In this document: one piece after another, positions 45,366 through 56,600 of the stretch | Position numbering within the stretch: position 1 is the stretch's first letter | Layout of the letters: each line of letters opens with the position of its first letter | Assembly (NCBI GenBank): GCA_032622095.1 | Contig: CP136066.1 | Coordinates: 107,841,319 to 107,905,318, forward strand | Origin: Siphonodentalium dalli | Taxonomy: Eukaryota > Mollusca > Scaphopoda > Gadilida > Siphonodentaliidae | DNA length: 64,000 nt | Direction of reading: 5' to 3' | Made by a program: the position numbers and the translations under genes | Notes under the pieces: generated by a model | Seen by the model: only the letters and a program-made list of their open reading frames with translations | Told to the model about the DNA's origin: nothing | Databases searched by the model: none

Positions 45366-45857
45366 TGAGAAAATGAATTTAATCTGATATTAATGACCAT
45401 TGTATCAGCCTTCATAATTGGCTACAGCAATCAGCATTGCCGAAGCTATTTGCTGAAGCAAACTGGGCCATGGCATACTGTTGCCGTAGCGGATTGCCGA
45501 AGCCAAACAATCTGAATTAAGAGGGTTGATTGTATTGTAAACATTGATGGTGCTACTGACAACTTTAGAAAACAAATGTACAACACCATTAATCTCATTT
45601 AAATTATGAATGACATGAATACACTCCCTGGGGACTCTGCCTATAGCTACAGAAGTTCTCTTCTCTATCTATCTGGCCCTGATTATAAACAACATGTGTC
45701 ATGTCTGTCAGTTCAGAGCAGTGTTGGCTTGTAATGGGAATGCACAGATACTAGTATTAAAAGGAATTTACTGAACATTTCTGTACATCTGTCTGTTCAA
45801 CTTTTCTCCCAAACCCCTGATTTCAACCAAATTTAGTGGGGAGACTAGAGGTACCTA
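45366..45857. other. Unrecognised sequence
   Basis: Nothing found; imperfect GCCGAAGC words near 45,440-45,500 recur three times. Confidence 0.35.
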
Positions 45858-46015
45858 CCCCCCCCCCCGAAGATGTAATGTCATAAGTTCTTCGAAATTT
45901 TAATTAAATGTTTTTTATTTTATTTAATAATTTTTTTTTTTATTAAAAATAAAATATATATAATTTTTTTTTTTTTTGGTTAAATTGAGCAATAAGTTAA
46001 ATCTAAAAAAAAAAA
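45858..46015. repeat. Low-complexity C/T/A stretch
   Basis: C10, then T-rich and A-rich tracts including runs of 11 or more T and 14 A. No function visible. Confidence 0.8.
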
Positions 46016-46395
46016 AAAATCTTCAGATTTATGTCCATAGCCCCACCCACATTTGACCCAGTGACCTCATTTGAACCACAGTCACCCAAGGTACCCTCAT
46101 ACCAAATATGAACCCAATCGGCCCGACAACTTCAGAAAAGAAGTCGTTTTAAAGAATTACTATGTGGAAAAATAGTTATGGTCCTGACATCAAAACTATT
46201 TGACTTGGTGACCTCATTTGAACAAATCTGAATAAGAGTCACCTAGGGAACATCCACACCAAATATAAACCCAATCGGTCTGATGGTTTCAGAGGAGAAG
46301 ATGTTTAAAGAATTGTTGACGGACGGACAGACGGACGACGGACGAGGAGTGATGACTATAGCTCCACCGGAGACTTCGTCTCAGGTGAGCTAAAA
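46016..46395. mobile_element. Pearl/SINE-like element with terminal hairpin
   Basis: Holds CATTTGAACAAATCTGAATA and GGGAACATCCACACCAAATA, then GGACGGACAGACGGACGACG. It ends in the hairpin CTCCACCGGAGAC...GTCTCAGGTGAGCTAAAAA (about 46,360-46,395). The same end type is seen at 44,345-44,380. Confidence 0.6.
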
Positions 46396-46629
46396 ACCAC
46401 CGACCCCCTGAAAAAAAACTGACAAACTTTCCCAGATACACAAAGTACACACACTAATTACCTCCCCTTTGCATGGATCATGACAATTTGTACTTTTGTA
46501 AGTTTTATGGACAAAGTTCAGACTTGGCCAACTATAGATCAGGTCACCCCCTGGGGTTAAACAAACAAATGAATCCAAAGTGGTTTCTCTGTCTTGTTGT
46601 CTATGATCTGAACATTTCTATAAATAGAA

Positions 46630-46800
46630 TGTTTACTTTATATATTAATCTATTCAGTAAATGAATGAAGGGTTATAAGTTTACTCACTGAAATTGGACC
46701 CAAACAAATACAAGACAATAGAATCATGCTTGAAACTTTTATGTATAGCATGATCAAGTCAAAAAAATCCCTGCACAAATGTGCACATCAAAACTCGTTT
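46630..46800 (-). repeat. Diverged duplicate of the 48.65-48.80 kb segment
   Basis: On the minus strand this gives TTTGTGCAGGGATTTTTTTG, TTGATCATGCTATACATAAA and GATTCTATTGTCTTG, followed by GTGAGT at 46,688-46,683. The same order occurs at 48,684-48,800 with a GTGAGT at 48,683-48,678. The shared donor-like end is notable; no reading frame is shared. Confidence 0.55.
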
Positions 46801-47161
46801 TAGTTTAAATTGAATGTAATCCAATTATGAGTGATATTCTTCCACTTTTTCACCAAGATCAAGATCAAATCATGAATAACTCATATATGTTTATGTAGAA
46901 CTGCCATGAAGAATTAACAAAGTTAATGAAAATAATCACATTTTTATCCTTCATTAACAATAAATCACATGAAATATATATGGGTAATCCTCAGTAAAAA
47001 GAATAAGCAAGTGTAATTAATACAATGCATGACTTACATGTAGACATAATAAAAACAGGTGCAAACTTTAATAACATGATCATACAACATCCTAGTATAT
47101 GTGTCCAAAATTCATCACAATTAAGTCACTATTAACACTGTCAACTTTTGACTTGGTATGG

Positions 47162-47781
47162 TTAAAGGGGGTGCTGGGGGTACTGTCTGCTAAATCAGGT
47201 CATTTATGGGACCATCTCCTTTTATACTTATAACGGAATATATGAAACAAAGGAATGAATTTGAGCCACGGATTAGTGCAAAATACACTCATGTGCTCTA
47301 TGAACAATGCCAACAACATGGTAATTATAATATATTTACAACCACACATGCATTCGTGTTGTGGAACATGAATGCAGGATGTTGGTTGGTCGAAATTATG
47401 TCACGACGTCGCACGCTGACCCCAACTTGTATCCATTTTTGTGTAGACGCAACTTGCATCAAGTCACGAGAATAACGTTAGAAATGGGCGCTTAATGCTC
47501 TTCTAATCTGCTTTCAAGTTTCCACACAAAATGTCAGACCAACTTGCATCCATACTCTATGGAAAGCAAGCAAATCAACATCCATTTCTTTAGTAAATGA
47601 GTTTCATAAACTCATTTTCATTATAATTACCATGTTGTCTACATCGTTCGTAGAGCACGTCAGTGTATTTCACACTAATCCCAGGCTCAAATTCTTTCAT
47701 TTGTTGTAGATATTCTGTTGAGTATAATAGGAGATCGATAGTCCCATAAATGGTCGGATTTAGTGTACAGTACCCCTTTAA
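47162..47781. mobile_element. TTAA-flanked element with ~165 bp inverted arms (620 bp)
   Basis: Left TTAAAGGGGGTGCTGGGGG, right CAGTACCCCTTTAA. The arms 47,162-47,325 and about 47,625-47,781 are diverged inverted repeats, so both read a similar stretch (EFEP.IS.KYT.VLYE.C.QHGNYN) on opposite strands. The ORFs 47,206-47,475 and 47,590-47,784 are thus products of one inverted repeat, not two genes. Confidence 0.75.
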
Positions 47782-47857
47782 CACATTGAGTACCGGCTCC
47801 CATTCAATTACATTAATAAAGTATGAGATAACTCGAAGTTGGTACTCAACATGTTAA
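47778..47857. mobile_element. Small TTAA MITE (80 bp) abutting the previous element
   Basis: TTAACACATTGAGTACCGGC ... GGTACTCAACATGTTAA. It shares its left TTAA with the right TTAA of the 620 bp element. It carries GAGATAACTC like the small MITE at 58,702. Confidence 0.7.
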
Positions 47858-47938
47858 TAATTTTTTATCTTATCCTAGATATTTAGCCACATCTAGCAGG
47901 AGTTAACACTTTCTTAACTAACTACAGATTGACTAGTA

Positions 47939-48203
47939 CAGTAATGCTCTAAGTAATCGACTTCTTAACGACAGCAGAATTATGGGTAACTTTTCAGGAT
48001 TTAGTCAGCTCAAGCTCAGGTAAAGACTGACATTATTATACAGACATTCACCTGAAAGACACCCTCAATGGTATGTATCATATATATATTCTACACTCAC
48101 TGAGAGCTTTCCGATGAATGGCAACAAGCCATATTTCCGACTAAATCCTGAAAAGTTACCCATAATTCTGTGTCGTTAAGAAGTCAATTACTTAGAGCAT
48201 TAG
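47939..48203. mobile_element. Palindromic MITE P with internal insertion
   Basis: TA|CAGTAATGCTCTAAGTAATC ... TTTCAGGATTTAGT, then the foreign segment of about 105 bp (48,005-48,105) and the right half, ending in a damaged GAGCATTAG. The segment recurs at 43,194-43,293. Confidence 0.82.
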
Positions 48204-48206
48204 TTA

Positions 48207-48668
48207 CCTTACAAAGTTTTCATATAAAAGTTCAACAAACAGAAGATTTGTTGAACTTATTTAATATCTGAACATTTCCCACTAATGAATAGGAATCCTG
48301 TACTTATATTATTTTTTTCGTCTGTCTGTCTTCTGCTCATGCTGTCATTTCCTTAACATCCGTCAAACTGAATAATACGTCATTCCAATGTATATTTTTA
48401 TAACTGACGTGAGATTCCATTCAGTTAAAAAGAGTGGTAAACTGATGACTGGATACTGGTTCACATGGGGGAATCATTCAGATAAAGTTGAACAAACTGC
48501 ATAAAGCTTTGTTGATAGTGTTATATAATTTAAACATTCCCTAGAAATAAATGAATGGGAATGTTTCTGCCATTGTATTTATTAGCACACCCCTCCCATT
48601 TAATATAGACCATTCTAATGACTATTTTAGAACCGAGTGAGAAATCCATTTAATAAATGAAGGGTTAA
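48207..48668. mobile_element. TTAA-type family F, long diverged copy
   Basis: Contains GTTCAACAAACAGAAGATTT, TTGTTGAACTTATTTAATAT and GAAAAATCC-type remains, and ends AATGAAGGGTTAA. The left end is not certain. Confidence 0.5.
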
Positions 48669-48683
48669 AGTTTTAATACTCAC

Positions 48684-49000
48684 CCTAATAAAACCCGAAC
48701 TCATCGGAGTCAATAGAATCGCACTTGACGCTTATAGGATGATCAATTCAAAGAAAATAGCCACACAAATGTCACAACATCCATCAGTATATAAAGACAA
48801 CAGCGATAACACAAGAGCAATTTGGGTATTTACCAGGCCTTCAATGAAAATCAATACCATCGGAAATATGCCGAAGTCTCTCAAACGTCGTCACAAATGG
48901 TTCCCCGTGGAGGATTCGCCACTTCTCTTACGTTCCTCTCCACTGGCTTGTCATCGGAATATGGTAATTGTTATACCAGCCTTCTCATCAGAAACCCCAT
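48684..49000 (-). other. Possible untranslated first exon of MGAT1
   Basis: On the minus strand a stretch a little richer in G+C (GGAACCATTTGTGACGACGT, near 48,900) runs down to GGGTTTTATTAGG followed by a GTGAGT donor at 48,683-48,678. Exon 1 needs a 5' UTR exon upstream, and this is a candidate by donor quality and composition only. A diverged duplicate with the same donor is at 46,689. No cap-site or promoter motif is convincing. Confidence 0.25.
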
Positions 49001-49464
49001 GAAGACCCTCATTATGTCCAATTTGGCAATATACTGACTTGATTCATACATAGTTTTTTATTTGTCTGATGTCTTGGCTTAATGATAAGCTACAGTAATG
49101 GTATGATTTGGGTGTTTTCAGTCCTTCCCCTGAGAGACAAGGGCAATAACTCTCGCAATTGTTATAGCACTCGTATCTTCCATAAAATTCTGACGAACTG
49201 ATTCGTGAAAAATTATAAGTGTATGAAGATAAATTATTGTGTCATCTAATTGGAAATATACTGACTTGTGTATACATATTTTTTTTATTACGGACCTCAT
49301 AATCGCAGATGCACACATTCACATGGTCTCGGACAATGTTGTGTCTATCTACACACAGAAGGCCAACCTGGGTGCACTAAGTGTCTACATACAGAAGGCC
49401 AATCTGGGTGCACTAAGTGTCAATAGAACTTCATTTAGAATGAAAGTGTCAACGACACTCTAGC
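49001..49464. other. Unrecognised sequence with a 34 bp duplication
   Basis: ACAGAAGGCCAACCTGGGTG CACTAAGTGTC is repeated at about 49,357-49,422. Nothing else recognised. Confidence 0.45.
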
Positions 49465-50235
49465 TAAACTTGGAAAGGGAATAATTTCATGTGTTACAGT
49501 AAATGGAGCGATTAGGAATGCGGAAAGTTGAAAGGTCTAAGTAATACTAGATTATCAACATGAAGAGATATATAAAGTAAAATCCAAGATGGTTGCTGGC
49601 GGCTGTTTTCCAATGAAATTCAAAAACATTTGACAGCTTCCATCTAGTGGATCAATATCAAGATTAATACGAAGATTGGCGATGATTGGATGAGGAAGTG
49701 GACTATAGGGTGTGCCAAAGGATTTAGTCATGGAAAGAATAAAATCCAAGATGGTTGCCAACTGACATATTTTATGGCCGAATGACCCCAAAATGACTCG
49801 TTCCCATCTACATGTCAATGTTAACACCCAAGCCAAATTTCATGGTGATCAGACCAAAGGTACGACCTGTAGCCCATACCAAAGGATTTAGTCATGCAAA
49901 GAGTAAAATCCAAGATAGCTGTCGGCTGCAAACTTTTATGGCCGATTGACCCCGATGGCCGAATGAAATGTTCCCATCTACATGCCAATATTAACATTTT
50001 GAAGATATTTTGAAATCCAAGATGGCTGCTGACAACCATGTTTTTTTGCTGAATGACCCCAAAATGACTCGTTCCCATCTATATGCCAATATCATCAGCT
50101 ATGACAAATTTCATAATGATCCAACCAAACATACGACCTGTAGCCTGTGCTAATGGAAATTGTTGATGGATGTCTCCACACACGCACACATGCACGACGG
50201 ATACCAAGCCATGGCAATAGCTCAAACTTTACAAG
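49465..50235. mobile_element. Pearl-like element K, copy 2
   Basis: Same start (CTAGCTAAACTTGGAAAGGG) and end (GCAATAGCTCAAACTTTACA AGTAAAGTTGAGC) as 24,765-25,975, with about four core units instead of six. The shared unique left part (GATTAGGAATGCGGAAAGTT) shows common descent. Confidence 0.75.
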
Positions 50236-50421
50236 TAAAGTTGAGCGAAAAACTAACAAAAGGAGTGAACATTTAATACCCTGCTGATTTTTCATCATTG
50301 TATAATCTGATTTAATTGGGAACTTATAATTGTCAAAGACAGTACAATCATGGGAAAACTTACATTCTTCAAGGAGGTGAACTATCAGTTTGAAACATTG
50401 AAATAGGCACACAGTAGGCAT

Positions 50422-50870
50422 TTAAAGGCCCACTTAATTTTCAAATCATCCAGATCACATTATATGCAACATGTTCCATATTATATACCATTTGAAAGAG
50501 GAAGCTCCAAAACTTATCCCATCAAATAAACTGTGAACATGTTCTTTTTGTCAAGGTACCAACGTGTGTTCTGTGCTTATATAATTTTTATCTGGTCTGT
50601 ACTGCCAGTTTATTATTCTCAATGAAAGGGGAATAATTCTATCTATTAGATGTGAATTATGATGCATTCTGGGGCAAGTAACAGGTGTAGTCTTGGGGTG
50701 AATATGAGAATCTCTATCACTTGGTGGACACTCGATAGGCCGCAGCTGTTCCATATACATGTACGCTAGTGGAATATATATATTTTTGGTTCCTCTTCCA
50801 AATGGTATATAATATGGAACAGGTTGTGCATATTATGATCTGGGCATTAAAAAATTATATGAGCCTTTAA
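50422..50870. mobile_element. TTAA-flanked element with inverted arms (449 bp)
   Basis: TTAAAGGCCCACTTAATTTT at the left, TTATATGAGCCTTTAA at the right. Inner arms CATGTTCCATATTATATACC (50,469-) and its inverse GGTATATAATATGGAACAGG (50,803-) pair as well. No coding capacity. Confidence 0.72.
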
Positions 50871-51805
50871 ACCAATATTATTATAAATGCTGAGAGAGAC
50901 AGTTGTGCACCAATCCCATTTGTAAACCATATTTGTGCATTACTAGTGCATCAATTACATGTAATTATTATGTGGGTGTTTCAAATAAAGTATATTTTAA
51001 ATCACACACTTTTATATAGTCTGCACACAGATGACAATACTTCATTTTAATATTGGCAATGAATTTATTATATTAATGTATATGTAGTAAAGATTGACTG
51101 TTCATCTAGTGTAGTGGCCCTGTGGTCCAATGATTACTTGGTTGGACTCATTGAATTATGGATTACTGGCATCCGTCTCAAGATCTGTTGTTCAATGAAC
51201 TAAATATATAGTTAGAATGACACAAGTGTGTGAACTGTTTCAGGTTATTGCACGAATTTGTTGTGACACGATGGTAAAATGAGAACCGTAGGTTCGAGTT
51301 TTGACAAACAAATGCAATAACATCAACATGTTCATACAACTATGCCATTTTATATTTATTGCACACTCTGAAGATTGTAGCTTGTAATATACTGAAATTT
51401 AGATTGATATTATTTTATTAATTGAATAACATGCGATTAAAGTAGGCTATACCTCATAATATAGTGAAGAAATTTTCTGTTAAAGTTGACGTCGATAATG
51501 ACATTTTTGACATAATCGGTTTGTATTGTTCAAGGACACTTTTTATTGTATGTTTTGAAATATTCGATATTTTGCTGTAATTCGCAAAAATAAACGAATG
51601 AGTGTGCAATAAATGCTTTTATTCACTGATCCATGGAATCATTACAGGATATTGAGAAAAGAGGAAAATTTGTACAATATCCTGATCAGACTTTTTTTAA
51701 GAAGAAGGAAGATACATCTATGTACGTATGGTGTATGTATGTATGTCATCTAATAAGCATCATCATCATCATCATCATCGTTGTCATCTAGATATTCAAA
51801 ATCTG
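50871..51805. other. Unrecognised sequence, possible tRNA-like words and microsatellites
   Basis: TGGCCCTGTGGTCCAATGAT (51,115-) resembles a SINE A-box region and GTAGGTTCGAGTTTTGACA (51,288-) a B box, but they are about 170 bp apart, too far for one promoter unless interrupted. GTAT/ATGT repeats lie near 51,720-51,745 and (CAT)n at 51,758-51,778. Confidence 0.35.
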
Positions 51806-52090
51806 TTATGGACTATTCTGTAAATAGCTTGTTTCCTCCATATGAGTTATGACCACATCTCTCACAAATGATTCCAAAACATTACACAATATGCCCATGA
51901 GACTGACTGGTCGATATAATCCAGGTTCATGTTTCGCACCTTTCATGTATAAGCAAGTAATATAATCTATTGACACAATACAGGTGACACAATCGGAAGC
52001 TAATTTCAGATACCACTTCTTTATCAGTATAAATGGGTCCATAATTTCTATAGGTGTTCAAGTGACTTAATTTACTTTCTACTGCTGCTG
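51806..52090 (-). pseudogene. Reverse transcriptase fragment (LINE)
   Basis: The frames join into a decayed part of a non-LTR reverse transcriptase: KLSHLNTYRNYGPI (normally ...GPDGI), then a frameshift, then KGAKHEPGLYRPVSLMGILC and NVLESFVRDVVITHMEE. The YRPVSL motif is the well-known finger/palm segment. The catalytic YADD lies outside. Fragment without function. Confidence 0.65.
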
Positions 52091-52164
52091 GTGCTAATTC
52101 AATATATTGGCAAAAAAACATTGCTAAGTACATCTCTAAAGTTACAATTGTGTCCTACACCCTG

Positions 52165-52500
52165 TGGATATATTCAAGATTTTTTTAATGTTGATATCGC
52201 CGGTGTGATTTGGTGTAAAGACCGAATCGGACTCCTGATTAAAATATTATCAAGTTATATAATTAACATACAATAGAAAAAGTTCTTCAGTACTGCCCTG
52301 CGGATATATTCAAGATTTCTTAATGTTATTATCGCTGGTGTGATTCAAGGTAAAGACCGAATAAGACTCCTGATTCGAATATTATCAAGTTATATGATTG
52401 TCTGACAATAGAAAAAGTTCTTCAGTACTGAGCTACGGATATTAAAGATGTTGTTATCGCCGGTGTGATTTGGAGTAAAGTCCAAATTTTGCACATGGTG
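52165..52500. repeat. ~140 bp tandem repeat, about 2.4 copies
   Basis: GATATATTCAAGATTT...TTAATGTT...ATCGCCGGTGTGATT...AAAGACCGAAT...GACTCCTGATT...ATTATCAAGTTATAT...CAATAGAAAAAGTTCTTCAG occurs twice (52,167 and 52,308) and starts a third time at 52,435. Confidence 0.75.
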
Positions 52501-52879
52501 ATCATGAAATAAAATTCAAATACCAGTGATAATGGTGATAACAGGCATAGTGTGTTAGAGTTTCAGAAACCGGTTTGCTTAGGAAATGTCAAAAAGCGTG
52601 AATAAGAGATAAATTTTCTAAAATGACCTATCTTTTTATGGTCAGTCAGTAACTGCATACATGATTAATTGTTATTGGGTTGTGTATACATGTATGCATA
52701 TTTTCGTAAAATGCAAACAATTGTCAGTCAGGGAATATTGAGGGCTGTTTTGATACCTGTTACAGGTATGGGCATCCAAATTAGAGAAACCAAAATGTCT
52801 CCAAATTTCTTGTGAACAGTATCGAGTCAACCTGAATTTCTGCTTTTTCAAGGCAAATCAACAATATGCTATGTAAATA

Positions 52880-53580
52880 CAAAAAAAATTATAAATGGAA
52901 TTATTGTATTGGATCCTAGAATGGTGATGTTGAGGTGTAAATTGAATTTGAGCCATTATAACTTCTCCCTGACAGTCCACTTCTCCCTATTAATCAAATA
53001 AGGAGAAGTGATGATTCGCAGGGCCCTATTATTCAGAATGTTTATATGCTTAACTCTTCTTTTGTCGCAAATCATTTATGCAATTGAAGGACACTTCATA
53101 TCTGCTATGCCATGATTTATTTTTGTTCTTACATTGACATACTACAAAAAATAACTTAGGATAATATTTACTAAGTATTCATATGCTTATGCTATTATTT
53201 CTCTTATACTGGATGTCACAGCTGTGGCCAGGGACCAGTCAAAAGGCCAATTTGGGGACATCTTCACACTAAATAGTGTCACCTCTCCCTGATGTTGGCC
53301 TAGAGAGAAGTGACCTCTCTCATACCAGTATGCATATGTCCCTACAGCATATTGTACTGTATTTTCGGATTATAATGGTGTCTTTACTCATTATAATGGT
53401 TTTATAAATGGAATTATTGTATTGAATACCACTTATTGGATCCTAGAATGGTGGTTGAGGTGTAAATTGAACTTGAACCATTATAACTTCTCCCTGACAG
53501 TCCACTTCTCCCTATTAATCAATTAAGGAGAAGTGACTTCTCCCCAATTTGAAACCTCAAGGTTGGTCGCTACTTTCTTA
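52880..53580. repeat. Two copies of a dispersed repeat (also 60,150-60,440)
   Basis: GGATCCTAGAATGGTG...GAGGTGTAAATTGAA...CCATTATAACTTCTCCCTGACAG...ACTTCTCCCTATTAATCAA...AAGGAGAAGTGA occurs at 52,912-53,012 and 53,449-53,541. It shares TATGTCCCT(A/G)CAGCA and TTTACTCATTATAATGGTTT with 60,270-60,340. The CTTCTCC/GGAGAAG inversions suggest a foldback element. Confidence 0.6.
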
Positions 53581-54568
53581 TTATCTCTTATAGATTGGCT
53601 TTTGCTCTATATTCATGTGACATTTATCATGTTGTCTCACCAATCCTGGTGGCGGTTTTGTCATAGCAAATTCGAATAGAAACAGTCTCTTTTCATGTGA
53701 TCGAACAAATCCCACCTTGGGCTAAAATATTTTGGTTTCTTATGGTCTGTTCATTTAGCCATCTACTCAAGTTATAAATAGATTTATTCGATTTGATGTA
53801 TACCAATATGTTTGAATACAATATTACAAAAGGTGAAAAGAGAACCAGTATTTACAATAGTCATGTTGTATACAGACAAATATATCCAACCTTTAAACTT
53901 TAGAATGAAATTGAAAGAACTATTTCATATGAGAGATATGTAAGTTTTAAAAGGAAGTGGTCTTGAGACTCACCCATGGTCCATCAAACAAGGAATAGGA
54001 TTGAATAGACTGTCCTATATTAATGGTCAGAATTATTTTCCACATTGAATGATCATCAATTGATTGATCAATTTCTGAGAGTCTATTTTCATTCTATGGA
54101 TCTAATGAGACAACATAGAATATATCAGAATTTCAAGAGAAGAAGGAGAAAATATTATTATGAGAAAGTTACATGATTTATCTGGGAAAGTTAAAGACTC
54201 TGCAAATAGAGTAGGGTCTTTAAGTGCCTGTTTGTATTTATGTTTTTCAATTCATTCGTTTGATGTCATTTTGTAACTCAGTTTGTTTGGTATTTCGATA
54301 TTCTTTTAGGTCTTCAGCTTGACATGTGTTTTCATACAAATCTTTTGGAAGAAATTATAGAAAAGGATCCATCTGTCTTTTATTCGCATTGAATACAATT
54401 CTGAACTGCTTTGTGTTGACGTTGTCACCAGGAATGATAATGTCAACAATCCAATTTTGGTGATTACTCAAAAATTACCAGTTTTCCATCATACTTAAAA
54501 ATCACATTAATGGTACCGGTAGTTATAGTATCAATGGTGGCCATGCTTGAGGATTGAACTCATCCATC
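53581..54568. other. Unrecognised AT-rich sequence
   Basis: No gene, RNA or repeat recognised. Confidence 0.4.
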
Positions 54569-54678
54569 ACTGAGAGCTTTCTGATGAATGGCAACAAACC
54601 ATATTTCCGACTAAACCCTGAAAAATTACCCATAATTATGCTGTGATTAAAGAAGTCGATTATTTAGGGCATTACTGT
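54569..54678. mobile_element. Palindromic MITE P, right half only
   Basis: Begins ACTGAGAGCTTTCTGATGAA and ends AGGGCATTACTG|TA. Confidence 0.8.
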
Positions 54679-54825
54679 AATTGAATAGTTTTTCCATGTT
54701 GAATTTAATGAAAACTATTTGTACTTTGTATTTGTATTTCTACTCAATAATTCTGGATGAATGTTTCGTCGATAAGCAGACAGCAATGATTCCACAAATG
54801 TGAGTCACTGCTGTTAATTCATATA

Positions 54826-55039
54826 CAGTAATGCCCTAAGTAATCGACTCTTTAACTACAGCAGAATTATGGGTAACATTTCAGGATTTAGTCGGAAATA
54901 TGGCTTGTTGCCATTCATCAGAAAGCTCTTGGGGGAGAGCTTTCCGGTGAATGGCAACAAGCCATATTTCCTACTAAATCCTGAAAAGTTACCCATAATT
55001 CTGCTGTAGTTAAAGAGTCGATTACTTAGGGCATTACTG
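54826..55039. mobile_element. Palindromic MITE P, full copy (214 bp)
   Basis: TA|CAGTAATGCCCTAAGTAATC ... GATTACTTAGGGCATTACTG|TA. The arms match for about 100 bp, with CTTGGGGGAGAGC at the centre. This is the best copy for defining the family. Confidence 0.92.
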
Positions 55040-55700
55040 TATAAGAATGTCGTTGCTTGTGATTGCCAATTAGATTCATACTAAAAATAACTACTTGGAG
55101 CAAGATTATACATTCACATTCGATCGTACCAACTATAGGGTTGATCTGGTCAGTACTAGCACTAGAAGAGTTAAACCAACATACGGTTGGGTGATCACTG
55201 GATCAGCATGGATGCATACAGAATTAAATGGTGCAGGTCATGCATGGACAATGTATTTATGATGAATGTATAATTAATAAAAGCAGGTACATGTACAGAT
55301 ATGTTGTTTAGAACTTACATCTAAAAGTTCTATCCTTCTCTACATGACATATAGGACTACATTTTTAACATTTGCATATGTATGAACCAGATACACAACA
55401 AATACAACCATGACAACTTTCATGTCAATACGTTTATTGACAATAAACATTAAAAATATAATATTTATGAAGGTGTGACCAATGAATCACAATCACAGAT
55501 AAGGTAATGATGGGCCATTACTATACCATTACATGGATCAACTCAATGCAAAGTAGCTATCTCTCTCTAGTAGAGAGTCTCTACTGAATTCATGTTGTAT
55601 TGTCCACTCTGCTCTGTATTTATGTTGTACGCACTCTTCTGAATTTATGTTAAATCGTGGACACCACAATAAAAAGAAATGGCAACTACAACAAATGATC
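55040..55700. other. Unrecognised sequence
   Basis: No feature seen. The ORF at 55,538-55,768 has no motif. Confidence 0.4.
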
Positions 55701-55711
55701 ACAATTGAAAT

Positions 55712-56445
55712 AAAATGTCTTTCAACTGCTTTAACCCTTTCATGACGGGAGTTGCGCTGCTGCAGCATTAATGATCCTGTGCCAGTGCATTCTCATATAC
55801 CATTATATGCGAGTTTCCCATAGGGAGCCTCGCATATAAGAGACGGGAGCTGCGCTGGTGCAGCATTAATGATCCTGTGCCAGTGCATTATCTTATATAT
55901 GCGAGTTTCCCCATAGGGATCCTCACATATAAGAGATGGGAGCTGCACTGGTGCAGCATTAATGACCCTGTCAAGAAATAAAATGTCTTTCAACTGCTTT
56001 AACCCTTTCATGACGGGAGTTGCGCTGCTGCAGCATTAATGATCCTGTGCCAGTGCATTCTCATATACCATTATATGCGAGTTTCCCATAGGGAGCCTCG
56101 CATATAAGAGATGGGAGCTGCGCTGGTGCAGCATTAATGATCCTGTGCCAGTGCATTATCTTATATATGCGAGTTTCCCCATAGGGATCCTCACATATAA
56201 GAGATGGGAGCTGCACTGGTGCAGCATTAATGACCCTGTGCCAGTGCATTCTCTTATATATGCCAGTTTCTCATAGGGAGCCTCGCATATAAAATAGAAT
56301 GCACTGGCTTACCATGTCAAGTTAACTATTGTTAGACCAATATATTCTCATATATATGCAAGACTCCATATGGGAGACTCACATATACATGTATAAGAGA
56401 ATGCATTGGCACAGGGTTTTCGCAAAATTTCAGAAACTCCAGTCA
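55712..56445. mobile_element. Hairpin MITE H with a 268 bp tandem duplication
   Basis: Starts TTAACCCTTTCATGACGGGA at 55,731. A block of 268 bp (AATGTCTTTCAACTG to GCATTAATGACCCTGT) is repeated exactly in register at 55,712 and 55,980. Each block holds two ATATGCGAGTTTCCC-type hairpin halves and repeated GGAGCTGCGCTGGTGCAGCA. The right end decays at TCCAGTCATATAAGG. Confidence 0.85.
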
Positions 56446-56600
56446 TATAAGGTTTCATATTATGCTGTTCTATGGTTTTTGTGCATTCAACTTATGGCAG
56501 CTAGCCCCAGGAAACTTGATTTCAGCCTCAGTTATTATTAACCCTTTAATGATGGGAGCTTGCGTTGATGCAGCATTAAAGATCATGTGCCAGAGCATTA

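Noticed and set aside
47206-47784. Two similar ORFs on opposite strands, suggesting a gene pair
   Set aside because: They are the two arms of one inverted-repeat TTAA element read in opposite directions.
51105-51310. SINE with A and B boxes
   Set aside because: The two boxes are about 170 bp apart, too far for a normal internal promoter; kept only as a remark.
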